Assembly (NCBI RefSeq): GCF_004343305.1
Contig: NZ_SMAF01000002.1
Location: 221,400 to 285,399 of the forward strand
Length of the DNA: 64,000 nucleotides
Source of the DNA: Pseudofulvimonas gallinarii
GTDB taxonomy: Bacteria > Pseudomonadota > Gammaproteobacteria > Xanthomonadales > UBA2363
Direction of reading: 5' to 3'
The notes under the pieces were generated by a model. It was not told the DNA's origin. It ran no database searches and saw only the letters and a program-made list of their open reading frames with translations. Below are positions 44,705-53,227 of the stretch, one piece after another. Position 1 is the first letter of the stretch. Every line of letters begins with the position of its first letter. Made by a program: the position numbers and the translations under genes.

Positions 44705-45220
44705 ATGTTGCCGCCCATCGATTTCCAGGCCTGGATCGAACGCCACCGCGACCTGCTGAAGCCGCCGGTCGGCAACAAGTGTATCTATGACGAGGATTTC
44801 ATCGTCATGATCGTCGGCGGGCCGAACCAGCGCACCGACTACCACTACGACGAAGGCCCCGAGTTCTTCTACCAGCTCGAAGGCGAGATGGTGCTGAAGC
44901 TGATGACGGATGAGGGGCCGCGTGACGTGCCGATCCGCGCCGGCGAGATTTTCTACCTGCCACCGCGGGTACCGCATTCACCGCAGCGCATGGCCGATTC
45001 GGTCGGCCTGGTCATCGAGCGCCGGCGGCTCGGGCACGAGCTCGACGGCCTGATCTGGTTCTGCCAGGACTGCAACGCGAAGGTCTACGAGGAATTCTTC
45101 CCGCTGCGCGATATCGAGAAGGACTTCCCGGCGGTGTTCGAGCGCTTCTACCGCTCGATGGAACATCGCACCTGCAAGCAGTGCGGCGCCGTGCATCCGG
45201 CGCCGGCGAAATACACCTGA
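44705..45220 (+). CDS. nbaC: 3-hydroxyanthranilate 3,4-dioxygenase
   Basis: 171 aa cupin. Fe(II) ligands His47, Glu53 ([11 protein letters not shown]) and His91 (RVPHSP) are all present. The bacterial C-terminal rubredoxin-like site has Cys120, Cys123, Cys157 and Cys160. It opens 3-hydroxyanthranilate to 2-amino-3-carboxymuconate 6-semialdehyde, the substrate of the decarboxylase at 47775. Last gene of the 42205-45220 operon. Confidence 0.95.
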   Translation: MLPPIDFQAWIERHRDLLKPPVGNKCIYDEDFIVMIVGGPNQRTDYHYDEGPEFFYQLEGEMVLKLMTDEGPRDVPIRAGEIFYLPPRVPHSPQRMADSVGLVIERRRLGHELDGLIWFCQDCNAKVYEEFFPLRDIEKDFPAVFERFYRSMEHRTCKQCGAVHPAPAKYT

Positions 45221-45234
45221 CGGGCAGGCTGCGG

Positions 45235-45492
45235 TCAGCGGCGGCGGCCGCGACCCTGCGAAGCGAGACTGACGCGGATCGACTCGGCGCCCTGGATGGA
45301 GCCATCCAGCGCGGCGATGGCGGCACGGGCTTCGTGGCCTTCCATCTGGAGTTCGGCGAAGCCCTTGCACTCGCCGCTGAAAAGATCCTTGGCGAGCTTG
45401 AGGCCGCGGACACGGCCGTGCGCCTCGAACAGGTCGGTGAGACCCTTCTCGGTCATGGAACGGGGCAGGCCGCGAACGGTAATGGTCAACAT
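45235..45492 (-). CDS. Small RRM RNA-binding protein
   Basis: 85 aa single RNA-recognition motif: RNP2 LTITVRGLP at 2-10 and an RNP1-like CKGFAELQM near 50, with an Arg/Gly tail (GRGRRR). Such short RRM proteins are common in proteobacteria and often cold-linked; fitting this, a cold-shock gene lies upstream in the same orientation. AAGGAG precedes ATG 45492. Confidence 0.88.
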   Translation of the reverse strand: MLTITVRGLPRSMTEKGLTDLFEAHGRVRGLKLAKDLFSGECKGFAELQMEGHEARAAIAALDGSIQGAESIRVSLASQGRGRRR

Positions 45493-45653
45493 GGAGATCT
45501 CCTTGGGTACGGAGCGGATCGTTCCGTGCACCTGGCGTTGACGGCGTGCTGCGTCATCGCCACGGGCCTGCGGCGTGTCCGGATGGGGTTCGCCAGGGTC
45601 CCGATACCGGGGACGGTGCGCGAACAGGGTCTTCCGCGGATTCCGGAAGCGCT

Positions 45654-45689
45654 AAAAAGAATCGCCCCGATGCAGGGCAGTCGGGGCGA
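45654..45689 (-). terminator. Rho-independent terminator of the cold-shock gene
   Basis: 9-bp stem TCGCCCCGA / TCGGGGCGA with a 10-base loop; on the minus strand it is followed by TTCTTTTT. It lies 43 bp beyond the cold-shock stop and is the cleanest intrinsic terminator in the window. Confidence 0.8.
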
Positions 45690-45696
45690 CACTGTT

Positions 45697-45723
45697 CAAC
45701 CGGGCGCACGGGGCGCCCGGTTG
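45697..45723 (-). other. Second hairpin after the cold-shock gene
   Basis: 11-bp stem CAACCGGGCGC / GCGCCCGGTTG with a 5-base loop, 8 bp beyond the stop and just before the terminator. Probably 3-end protection or part of a double terminator. Confidence 0.55.
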
Positions 45724-45731
45724 AGGGTGGA

Positions 45732-45941
45732 TCAGAGAACCTGGACCTGATCGGCCTGCAGACCCTTCTGACCACGCGTCACGATGAAGCTGACCTTCTG
45801 GCCTTCCTGCAGCGACTTGAAGCCGGTGCCGACGATGGCGCGGAAGTGGACGAACACGTCGTCACCGCTCTCCGGCGTGATGAAGCCGAAGCCCTTGGCG
45901 TCGTTGAACCACTTGACGGTGCCGGTCTGACGATCGGACAT
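45732..45941 (-). CDS. Cold-shock protein, CspA family
   Basis: 69 aa. [18 protein letters not shown] (RNP1) and DVFVHFRAI (RNP2) are complete, followed by [17 protein letters not shown]. Nucleic-acid chaperone. ATG 45941 has AAGGAG 7 bases before it. The 194 bp upstream to the methyltransferase gene contain no other gene and may be the long leader usual for cold-shock mRNAs. Confidence 0.96.
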   Translation of the reverse strand: MSDRQTGTVKWFNDAKGFGFITPESGDDVFVHFRAIVGTGFKSLQEGQKVSFIVTRGQKGLQADQVQVL

Positions 45942-46135
45942 GGTGAAACTCCTTGCAATGTTGGGAACAACCCCGAGGCGAAAAAGCGTCGGGTGATACT
46001 GGGTTGCAGGGAGTGAGCGGGACGAAGCGTTGTACACACTCGGTGGAACTGACGCATCGGATCACGATTCACCGTGATCCCTGACAATCACAGCGCAGGC
46101 AGTGTAACGCCAGACAATTGAAAAAGCGAACCGGC

Positions 46136-46795
46136 TCAGGATGATGGCGCGGATCGTTCAGTTTCACCCGTCCCGATGAGGGGTTGACGGCAGCGGAACA
46201 GCCTGACCGGAACCAGGTTGCGCCACTCCGTCTCGCGCTCAACCACGGCAAAACGCGCCCGCAGCGGCTCCAGGACATGGTTGGCGTACTGGTACACCCG
46301 GAACTCGCCTTCGGGCGCCAGCGATTGCGCCACGGCGTCCAGGATGCCGTCGCGCACGTACGCCGGCATGGTGCTGAAGGGAATGCCGGAGATCACCAGG
46401 TCGGTGTCCGCCCATTGCCGCGCCGCCAGCTCGCCTTCCAGGTCGGCGGCGCTGGCGTTGACGATCTCCAGTCGCGGATCGGGAAATCGCAGTGCCAGTT
46501 CGCGCACGAAGTCGGTATTCATCTCGATGGCCAGCAGGCGCGCCTCCGGCGCCATCGCATCCAGCACCGCACCGGTGATGGTGCCGACGCCCGGACCGAA
46601 CTCGACCACCCTGCGCCGATTCGACCAGTCCACGCCGTCGAGCAGTCGCCGCACCAGGGCCGGCGAACTGACGGCGAAGGTACCGACCATGCGCGGGTGC
46701 TTGATGAAGTTCACTGCGAACACCCAGGCCTGACGCAGTCGGCGCCGGGTCGATGGGGAACCAGTCCTTGCGGTCAAACCGGCGGATTCATCCAT
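46136..46795 (-). CDS. SAM-dependent methyltransferase, phospholipid N-methyltransferase-like
   Basis: 219 aa class I methyltransferase: VVEFGPGVGTITGAVL at about 63-78 is motif I, LLAIEMNTDFVREL motif II, and DLVISGIPFSTMP motif IV. The preceding KHPRMVGTFAVSSPALVRRLL resembles PmtA-type and related rRNA dimethylase-like proteins. Substrate (phosphatidylethanolamine or RNA) cannot be settled from sequence alone. A 106-bp gap separates it from the SIMPL gene upstream. Confidence 0.8.
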   Translation of the reverse strand: MDESAGLTARTGSPSTRRRLRQAWVFAVNFIKHPRMVGTFAVSSPALVRRLLDGVDWSNRRRVVEFGPGVGTITGAVLDAMAPEARLLAIEMNTDFVRELALRFPDPRLEIVNASAADLEGELAARQWADTDLVISGIPFSTMPAYVRDGILDAVAQSLAPEGEFRVYQYANHVLEPLRARFAVVERETEWRNLVPVRLFRCRQPLIGTGETERSAPSS

Positions 46796-46901
46796 GGCTC
46801 AAAAGCCTAATGCGACACCTGTCCCGTTGGCACCCCCGCCGCGTACGCCGTCGTGCCGCACTGCAGCGTAACGGTGGCCGCGCTGGCGGGGCCGGATTCC
46901 A

Positions 46902-47630
46902 TCAGCGGCCGAGTTCGAAAACCACCTGCAGCTCCACCGACAGCGTATTTTCGCCCGGCGCCACCGGCGTGGTTTCGGCCATGTCCATCTTCGCCATGGC
47001 CATCACCGGCATCGGCTGGATGAAGCCGCCACCTTCGGAAATGCTCACGATTCGACGCACGCGCATGCCGAGCGCCTTGGCGTAGGTTTCCGCACGCGCC
47101 TGCGCCTTGGCGATGGCGGCGACGCGGGCTTCGTCGTACACCGGCTCGGGATCGTCGATCTGGAAGCCCGGCCCGTGGATCTGGTTGGCGCCCTGCCCGG
47201 CCAGGCCATCCATCACTTCGCCAAGGCGGGCGAGGTCCCGCACCTTGAGGCTGACGGTGTTGCTGGCCTGGTAGCCGGTGATCGCCGGCGCCTCGCCCTG
47301 CGTGTAGCGGTACTGCGGGCTGAGGCTGACGCCGCTGGTCTGGACGTCCTTGTCGGCGATGCGCAGCGAACGGATCGCCGCCATCACCCGGTTCATCTGC
47401 TCGGCGTTCTGGCGCATCGCCGCTGCGCTGTCGGCGGCCTGCGTCACCACGCCGATGGACAGCGTCGCGACATCGGGCGCACGGCTGGCTTCGGCGCGGG
47501 CCGACACCGACAGCAGCGTGCCATCACTGGAGACCGCCGCCGGAGCGGGTGACTGGGCATGGACGGACATGATGGAACCTCCGAAGGCGAACACCAGGGC
47601 GGCAAGGATGGCGATGGCAGGATGACGCAT
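46902..47630 (-). CDS. SIMPL (DUF541) domain periplasmic protein
   Basis: 242 aa with a signal peptide (AILAALVFAFGGSIMSVHA). The body has LLSVSARAEASRAPDVATLSIGV, NRVMAAIRSLRIADKDVQTSGVSLSPQY and AIAKAQARAETYAKALG, the SIMPL/DUF541 pattern of oligomeric periplasmic proteins linked to stress resistance. GGAG sits 6 bases before ATG 47630. Divergent from nbaD. Confidence 0.9.
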   Translation of the reverse strand: MRHPAIAILAALVFAFGGSIMSVHAQSPAPAAVSSDGTLLSVSARAEASRAPDVATLSIGVVTQAADSAAAMRQNAEQMNRVMAAIRSLRIADKDVQTSGVSLSPQYRYTQGEAPAITGYQASNTVSLKVRDLARLGEVMDGLAGQGANQIHGPGFQIDDPEPVYDEARVAAIAKAQARAETYAKALGMRVRRIVSISEGGGFIQPMPVMAMAKMDMAETTPVAPGENTLSVELQVVFELGR

Positions 47631-47761
47631 GATCGACTCCACGGCTGCGGTACGGATGGCGGACAGCATGCGGGCGCGGTCGGCAACGGCTCCTGAAGCG
47701 CAATCCGGCCGGTGCGGATTCCCGGTCCGATCCTGCCACAGCCCTGCCGGAAACGGCGGGC

Positions 47762-47767
47762 TACAAT
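47762..47767 (+). promoter_or_regulatory. -10 element directly before nbaD (leaderless start)
   Basis: TACAAT ends 7 bases before the nbaD ATG, so transcription would begin at or within a base or two of the start codon. No Shine-Dalgarno sequence is present. No good -35 is seen at 16-19 bp. Confidence 0.5.
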
Positions 47768-47774
47768 CGCCGCC

Positions 47775-48800
47775 ATGCTGATCATCGATACCCATGCGCA
47801 CATGCTGCCCCGCGACTGGCCGGACCTTTCGGCCAGGTATGGCGATCCCCGCTTCCCGGTGATCCACCACACCGACGACGGCCGCCACCGCATCTACCGC
47901 GAAGGCAAGTTCTTCAGGGAGATCTGGCCGAACGCCTGGGACGCCGAAGCACGCATCGCCGACTACGCGCGCTTCGGCGTCGACGTGCAGGTGGTCTCGA
48001 CGGTACCGGTGATGTTCTCGTACTGGGCCAAGGGCCATCACGCCCTCGACCTGCACCGCAACCTCAACGACCATCTCGCCGAGGTCTGCCGGCAGTGGCC
48101 GCAGCATTACATCGGACTGGGCACGGTTCCCCTGCAGTCGCCGACGCTGGCGATCCGGGAGCTGGAACGCTGCATGGACCAGCTTGGCCTGGCGGGCGTG
48201 CAGATCGGCAGCCATGTCAACGACTGGAATCTCGACGCACCGGAACTGTTCGAGTTTTTCCAGGCCGCCGCCGATCTCGGCGCGGCGATCCTCGTCCATC
48301 CCTGGGACATGATGGGTCGCGAGTCGATGCCGAAATACTGGCTGCCGTGGCTGGTCAGCATGCCGGCCGAGCAGTCACGCGCGGCCTGCAGCCTGATCTT
48401 CGGCGGCGTGCTGGAACGCCTGCCGCGGCTGCGCGTCTGCTTCGCGCATGGCGGTGGCAGCTACCCGTACACCATCGGCCGCATCGAACACGGCTTCCGC
48501 ATGCGGCCCGACCTGGTGGCGACCGACAATCCGCGCAATCCGCGCGACTACTTCGGCCGCATCTGGTTCGATTCCTGCGTGCACGATGATCGCGCGCTGC
48601 GCTACCTGCTCGATGTCGCCGGCGTCGACACGGTGATGCTCGGTACCGATTACCCGTTCCCGCTGGGCGAGCAGGAACCCGGCAGCCATATCCGCAACCT
48701 CGGTCTCGACGAGACGGAACAGGCACGGCTGTTCCACGGCAGCGCGCTGTCCTGGCTCGACCTGCCGGTCGAACGCTTCCAGCGCGCCGCAAGCGCCTGA
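47775..48800 (+). CDS. nbaD: 2-amino-3-carboxymuconate-6-semialdehyde decarboxylase (ACMSD)
   Basis: 341 aa amidohydrolase-superfamily decarboxylase. Metal ligands His7 and His9 (DTHAHM), His175 ([10 protein letters not shown]) and Asp292 (GTDYPFPLG), and the catalytic His225 ([10 protein letters not shown]), are all in place. It removes CO2 from the nbaC product, steering carbon to 2-aminomuconate rather than quinolinate/NAD. It sits 2.5 kb from the other three nba genes, separated by minus-strand genes, so it is an independent unit. Confidence 0.96.
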   Translation: MLIIDTHAHMLPRDWPDLSARYGDPRFPVIHHTDDGRHRIYREGKFFREIWPNAWDAEARIADYARFGVDVQVVSTVPVMFSYWAKGHHALDLHRNLNDHLAEVCRQWPQHYIGLGTVPLQSPTLAIRELERCMDQLGLAGVQIGSHVNDWNLDAPELFEFFQAAADLGAAILVHPWDMMGRESMPKYWLPWLVSMPAEQSRAACSLIFGGVLERLPRLRVCFAHGGGSYPYTIGRIEHGFRMRPDLVATDNPRNPRDYFGRIWFDSCVHDDRALRYLLDVAGVDTVMLGTDYPFPLGEQEPGSHIRNLGLDETEQARLFHGSALSWLDLPVERFQRAASA

Positions 48801-48831
48801 GGGCCCTCGAGGTGCTGCGCAGGGTCGTGGA

Positions 48832-51800
48832 TCAGTCCATGCCCTGCAGGTGACCCAGCCCTGCCCAGTAGAACGGATGCCGGAAGGCGCGGCTTCGGCG
48901 CAGTGCCAGCTGGGCCTGGCGAAGCGCCGTCACAGGGGTGCCGTTTTCTTCGGCCAGCGCGCGATAGAACGCGGGCACCCACACCGCCGACGCGCTGTCG
49001 CTCAACTGCCAGTTGGCGGCGACGACATGATCCACCCCCGCCGCAGCCAGCGCGGTGGCGAATCCGATCGCGGCGCTGACGGCGGCATCGCTGTCAGCCA
49101 GCTGGCAGGCGTTGAGCACGACGAGATCGGCCGCCAGCGGCGTATCGGCCAGGCCCAGCCAGCTGACGAACTGCGGCGCGCCGCCTTCGCCCTCGGGCTC
49201 CAGCCATAGGCCTGCCAGGCCCTGGATGCCGCTGCGACTGACGCCGTGTGCGGCGACATGAAGCCAGGTCCCGGCTCGACCCAGCAGCGCCTGCAGCTGT
49301 GCGCGCCCGCCGGTGCGACCGCCATGGGTGCGGACCGGGGCCTGCGGGAAGGCGGCGGCGACAAGACCGGGTTCGCGCTCGGCGCCAGCCAGCCAGGGCA
49401 GATCCTCCGAACCGGATCCGGCGGGCGCCGCGGCGACCAGCAGATCGATGCCATCGGGTCGCTGCAGCGGCGCACGTTCGTCGCCAAGGCGCCGGCTGAC
49501 GGCGATGTCCTCGACCATCGGCCAGTCGCGCCCCGGCCAGGGCAGGAGCGCGAACGGCACGGTGGCGAGATGGGGATCCCAGTCGATCCACAACTGCGAC
49601 GGTGGCGCACCCAGCGCGGGCGGCAGCAGGTCGGCGGACAGTTCCGCAGCGACGCGATGGACTTCCGCCGCCGATGCGTCGCGCTTCTGCACCAGGCCAG
49701 CCAGCGTCCGGACGCGCGCAGCGAGGTCAGACGGCGACGCCAACGTCAGCAGCTTGAGCTGCCCTTCCCGTTCGACAATCGCCAGCGCGCCTTGCTCGCC
49801 GACGCCGAATGTCAGCCGTGCCACGCCGGCGGGCGCCGGCTCGGGCGAACGCAGCCGCGGCAGCGATTCCGCCGGCAGGTCCGACGTTCCCGCGGAAGCG
49901 AACAGATACAGCAGCGAATGCTGCGCACGCATGCGCGAGGTCGGGTCGCCGGCATCCCCGGTGCGTAAGAGGCCGGTGAGTTCGCGATCCAGTTCCGCGT
50001 CGGCCTTGCGCACATCATCGCCGCGGGGTTGCAGCAGGTGCATGCCGTACATCCAGCGCAGGCGCCCGCGGATCGCGCCGGGTTCCGGACGGTCGCCTTC
50101 GGGAAGCGCCAGCAGGGCATCGATCCAGGTTGCGACCAGCGAGCGTGACTGCCGCAGCAGCATCTGTCGCAGCGACGGCATCCGGGCCGCCTGCACCAGC
50201 TTGCGGTGACGGGCCAGCGCCACTTCCAGACCGGCACGGGCGTCATCCGCGCGTCCGGCACGCAGCAGCGCGCGTGCGCGCAGCCGCTGGATGTCCAGCC
50301 ACTGCTGGATGTCCTGCACCTGCCCGGACAGCGCATCCATGCGCGCAGCCAGGCTCGCCGATTCGGCGGGGCCTGCCACCAGCACCGCCTGTTCGCCGCG
50401 CGCCAGTTCAATCTGTATGGACTGCCAGGGCGAACCCGGATCGCCTTCCGCAAGCAGGCGATCGATGACGGGCCAGGCGCGCTCGTCGCCGGCGCGTGCC
50501 GCCAGCAGCCAGGCAGCCAGTTCTTCCAGCCGCAGGCCGCCCTGCGCATACAGCACTGCGGCTGCCTCGGCCGCCTCCACCGCCGAGGCGAGGTCGCCCT
50601 CATCGAAATCCAGGCGTGCCAGTACCGTAGTGGCAGCGGCGATGCGCTCGGGTGCGCCAAGCCGCGTGTACAGGTCCAGCGCCTGCAGGGCCATGGCACG
50701 CGCTTCCAGCGGCGCGGCGATGCGCTGGTACTGGCGCGCCGCCTGCAGCAGCACGTTGGCGCGGCCGCGTGTGTCGTCCACCTGTTCGACGGCGTCGAAC
50801 GACGCCTGCAACGCAGCCAGCGCGTCCGGGAAACGGCCTTCGGCGGCCGCCACGCGGGAAACGCTCAGGTGCAGCCGGGCGTGGATGCGCGGTGGGAGCC
50901 GATCGGCGTAGGCGCGGGCGCGCTCGATGTCGCGCCGCGCGGCCGCCGGGTCGCCGCGATCCAGGTAAAAGGCGGCGAGATTGTTCCAGGTGTTCGCCGC
51001 CTCGACGATTTCCCCCAGCGCCGCGAAGGCATCGGGAACCGGCCGGAGGCAGGCCGCGGCTTCGGCAAGGCGCCCCATGTCGTCCAGCATCAGGCAACGC
51101 GCCGATTCGGCGCGCAATGCGTAATAGGGTGCCGCGGCTTCGCGCGCCATGGCGGCCGCGCGAATGGCCGCATCCAGCGCGGCGTCGTAATGGCCAGCAT
51201 CGGCCAGGCGCTCCGACAGACCCAGCGTCGCCGCTGCGGCGCGCGCCGGCTGGCCCAGCCTTTCCCAGACTTCGGCGGCACGCGAATACAGGGTGATTGC
51301 CGCAGCGTAGTCACCGCGTTCCGACGCCCGTGCGGCCGCCTCGTGCAGGTGGAAGGCGGTGCAGGTGCCTTCAGGAGCACGCCATTGCCGCGCCAGGCTG
51401 GACCAGCCGGGCCATCCCCGTGCAACGCCATCCAGGCATTGCGCCAGCTGCTCGACTCCGGCGTCCTGGCCACAATGCAACCGTACGTGTGCCGCCCCCG
51501 GCTCGCTGTTCCGGTCGTCGAGCCTGATCTGGACTCTGTCCTCGACCGCCACGCGTACCAGCATCTTGCCCCAGCGGGGTGGCCGCGGCGAGACGGGTGT
51601 GAAGTCACCGGCATCGCCGGTGCGCCAGGCCAGATCCCGGCCGCGTTCGCCGATTTCCAGGAAGGCGGAGGTGTCGTCACGGACAGCCAGGACCGTGTTG
51701 ATGCCGGCCGGGATCGCGACCTCCACATCGACGCCGCAATGCAGATCGGTGGCGGGGGGCGCCGCACTTGCCGACAGCGGACAAGCGGCCATGACAAAGG

Positions 51801-51918
51801 CGGCCCATCGGGCCGCCTTGCCATGCAGTAACGGAGATCGCCCTTCAATCCTCTTTTGCGCGACCTTCTTCGTCTTCCACACGCGGCGTATTGCCAGCCT
51901 GGCGAACGGGAACGCCAT
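48832..51918 (-). CDS. TPR-CHAT caspase-like protease
   Basis: Up to 1028 aa. A probable signal sequence lies around residues 34-53 (ARWAAFVMAACPLSASA), a beta domain to about 160, TPR-like helical repeats from about 190 to 640 (AAITLYSRAAEVWERLG; ANTWNNLAAFYLDRGDPAAAR), and a C-terminal CHAT domain with the His-Cys dyad His891 (HVAAHGVS) and Cys938 (LVVLNACQLAD). CHAT proteases are caspase/separase relatives. Start uncertain: ATG 51918 lies inside the 29-aa peptide gene and has no ribosome site; ATG 51792 is the next, with coupling to the peptide's stop possible. Last gene of the sigma-factor set. Confidence 0.88.
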   Translation of the reverse strand: MAFPFARLAIRRVWKTKKVAQKRIEGRSPLLHGKAARWAAFVMAACPLSASAAPPATDLHCGVDVEVAIPAGINTVLAVRDDTSAFLEIGERGRDLAWRTGDAGDFTPVSPRPPRWGKMLVRVAVEDRVQIRLDDRNSEPGAAHVRLHCGQDAGVEQLAQCLDGVARGWPGWSSLARQWRAPEGTCTAFHLHEAAARASERGDYAAAITLYSRAAEVWERLGQPARAAAATLGLSERLADAGHYDAALDAAIRAAAMAREAAAPYYALRAESARCLMLDDMGRLAEAAACLRPVPDAFAALGEIVEAANTWNNLAAFYLDRGDPAAARRDIERARAYADRLPPRIHARLHLSVSRVAAAEGRFPDALAALQASFDAVEQVDDTRGRANVLLQAARQYQRIAAPLEARAMALQALDLYTRLGAPERIAAATTVLARLDFDEGDLASAVEAAEAAAVLYAQGGLRLEELAAWLLAARAGDERAWPVIDRLLAEGDPGSPWQSIQIELARGEQAVLVAGPAESASLAARMDALSGQVQDIQQWLDIQRLRARALLRAGRADDARAGLEVALARHRKLVQAARMPSLRQMLLRQSRSLVATWIDALLALPEGDRPEPGAIRGRLRWMYGMHLLQPRGDDVRKADAELDRELTGLLRTGDAGDPTSRMRAQHSLLYLFASAGTSDLPAESLPRLRSPEPAPAGVARLTFGVGEQGALAIVEREGQLKLLTLASPSDLAARVRTLAGLVQKRDASAAEVHRVAAELSADLLPPALGAPPSQLWIDWDPHLATVPFALLPWPGRDWPMVEDIAVSRRLGDERAPLQRPDGIDLLVAAAPAGSGSEDLPWLAGAEREPGLVAAAFPQAPVRTHGGRTGGRAQLQALLGRAGTWLHVAAHGVSRSGIQGLAGLWLEPEGEGGAPQFVSWLGLADTPLAADLVVLNACQLADSDAAVSAAIGFATALAAAGVDHVVAANWQLSDSASAVWVPAFYRALAEENGTPVTALRQAQLALRRSRAFRHPFYWAGLGHLQGMD

Positions 51919-51934
51919 GGATGCGGTTGCTCAT
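51845..51934 (-). CDS. 29-residue peptide upstream of the CHAT gene
   Basis: The frame from ATG 51934 to TGA 51845 is preceded by CAGGAG 7 bases upstream, a better ribosome site than any candidate for the CHAT gene. The peptide is hydrophilic, with MSNRIHGVPVRQ then an acidic tail (RVEDEEGRAKED). It overlaps the 5-prime end of the CHAT frame. It may be a leader peptide for translational coupling, or a small partner or substrate. No homology is recognised. Confidence 0.55.
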   Translation of the reverse strand: MSNRIHGVPVRQAGNTPRVEDEEGRAKED

Positions 51935-51965
51935 GATTGTCTCCTGGATGATTGTGGCGGGTTTG

Positions 51966-52394
51966 TCAGCGGATTTCGACCTGGCCCGGCGCAGCGGGGC
52001 GCTCGCCGTCGTAGCTGGTTCCGATGTAGAACACTTCGACATGCACCTGGCGAATGCCGTCTTCCGTGCGCAGCAGGTACAGGTAGAGATCCAGTCCGTC
52101 AGCGCTTGCCCGCGCCCAGAGGTTGTCGAATCCCGATACGCCCTCGAGACGGACGTTGCGGTGCACGCGATCCGGAATGCCAGTGCGCGCCAGCACCATC
52201 TCATAACCCTGGCCTGCGCGTGTGACGCAGATGCGGTCGCCCTTCTTGATGTAATCGGCACCGCCCCGCGACGACGGCGTGTCGATCGTGTGCAGGGTCC
52301 AGCCTTTCCTGCCGGGCAGCGGCAGCAACGCGTCCAGCGTCTCCCACGCCACGCAGTTGATCCCGCTCGAACGCTTGAGCACGTAATCGGTCAT
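51966..52394 (-). CDS. 142-aa protein of unknown function in the sigma/CHAT operon
   Basis: Soluble, beta-rich look (DRICVTRAGQGYEMVLART; GLDLYLYLLRTEDGIRQVHVEVFYIG), no signal peptide and no motif recognised. One Cys at Asn-Cys-Val near position 14 and one in RICVTR. ATG 52394 follows GGAGG by 5 bases. 31 bp to the 29-aa gene, so likely co-transcribed. By position it could be an adaptor or a substrate of the protease (inference). Confidence 0.75.
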   Translation of the reverse strand: MTDYVLKRSSGINCVAWETLDALLPLPGRKGWTLHTIDTPSSRGGADYIKKGDRICVTRAGQGYEMVLARTGIPDRVHRNVRLEGVSGFDNLWARASADGLDLYLYLLRTEDGIRQVHVEVFYIGTSYDGERPAAPGQVEIR

Positions 52395-52557
52395 GTCTCC
52401 CTCCATATGTCATGAACAGTGGCCGGCGCGTTTCCCGCATCGACACCGCGCCCCGCGGTTGCGGGGGTGCACGGAACCAGAAGGACCGGCGGTCCGAAGC
52501 CGGCTGGCGCCTCCACGCCACCCCGGCAATACCGGCCCCTTCCGGGGTGCAGGGTGG

Positions 52558-53223
52558 CTACAGCGGGAATGTCAGACGGGTTCCGGCAGTACGCCCGTCT
52601 GCAAAATCGATTTCGATCCGGAATTCGCCGCGGCCGCGCCAGGACGCCGGAACCAGGTAGGTCAGGTAGCCGTCGGTCGAGGGCGAGGCCGGGGGCAGCG
52701 GCGTCGCCCGGCCATCGTGCACCGCCTGCGCCGACACCACATTGGCACCCGGAGGGAGCGGCAGTTCGTAGACGCGCACCGGCGCTGCCGGATCACCGGC
52801 CTCCTCGCGCGGCGCGGACAGCTCGCCGCGCAGGGTGTCGAAGACGATCCGCGACGGCGCATGGGTTCCGGCATGGATATCGCCCAGATACGGGGAGCCG
52901 AGCCAGCTCAGGCCGACACCGAACACCAGGCCGGCGGCCAGCGCAAGCCATCCGGTCGGGCCCTGATGGGAACGACGCGTCTCGCGCACGCCGCTGGAGA
53001 CGTCCGAGACCCGGACGTCCTTGAGCGCGCCGGCATCCTCGGCAATCGCCGCACGCAGCAGGTTGTCGGCGTCCAGTTTGGCAATCAGGTGAGGCTTGTC
53101 GAGAAGGTAGGCTTCGAAAGCCTCTTCCTCATGGGCTTCGAGCTCGCCATCCAGATAACGTTCCAGCCAGGCGTGCTCCAGCCAGTGCGGCAGGTCCGCA
53201 CTCAACTCGGAAATCCCCGTCAT
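52558..53223 (-). CDS. Membrane-anchored anti-sigma factor candidate
   Basis: 221 aa. The N-terminal 75 residues are helical and acidic (HAWLERYLDGELEAHEEEAFEAYLLDKPHL), like anti-sigma N-domains but with no zinc HxxxCxxC site. One transmembrane helix at about 103-120 (GWLALAAGLVFGVGLSWLG) is followed by a beta-rich outer domain ending WRGRGEFRIEIDFADG. It starts 4 bp after the sigma stop; ATG 53250 would overlap the sigma gene by 23 bp. Order sigma then membrane protein supports an anti-sigma role. A stem (CACCCCGG / CCGGGGTG) at 52519-52549 follows it. Confidence 0.72.
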   Translation of the reverse strand: MTGISELSADLPHWLEHAWLERYLDGELEAHEEEAFEAYLLDKPHLIAKLDADNLLRAAIAEDAGALKDVRVSDVSSGVRETRRSHQGPTGWLALAAGLVFGVGLSWLGSPYLGDIHAGTHAPSRIVFDTLRGELSAPREEAGDPAAPVRVYELPLPPGANVVSAQAVHDGRATPLPPASPSTDGYLTYLVPASWRGRGEFRIEIDFADGRTAGTRLTFPL

Positions 53224-53227
53224 CCGT

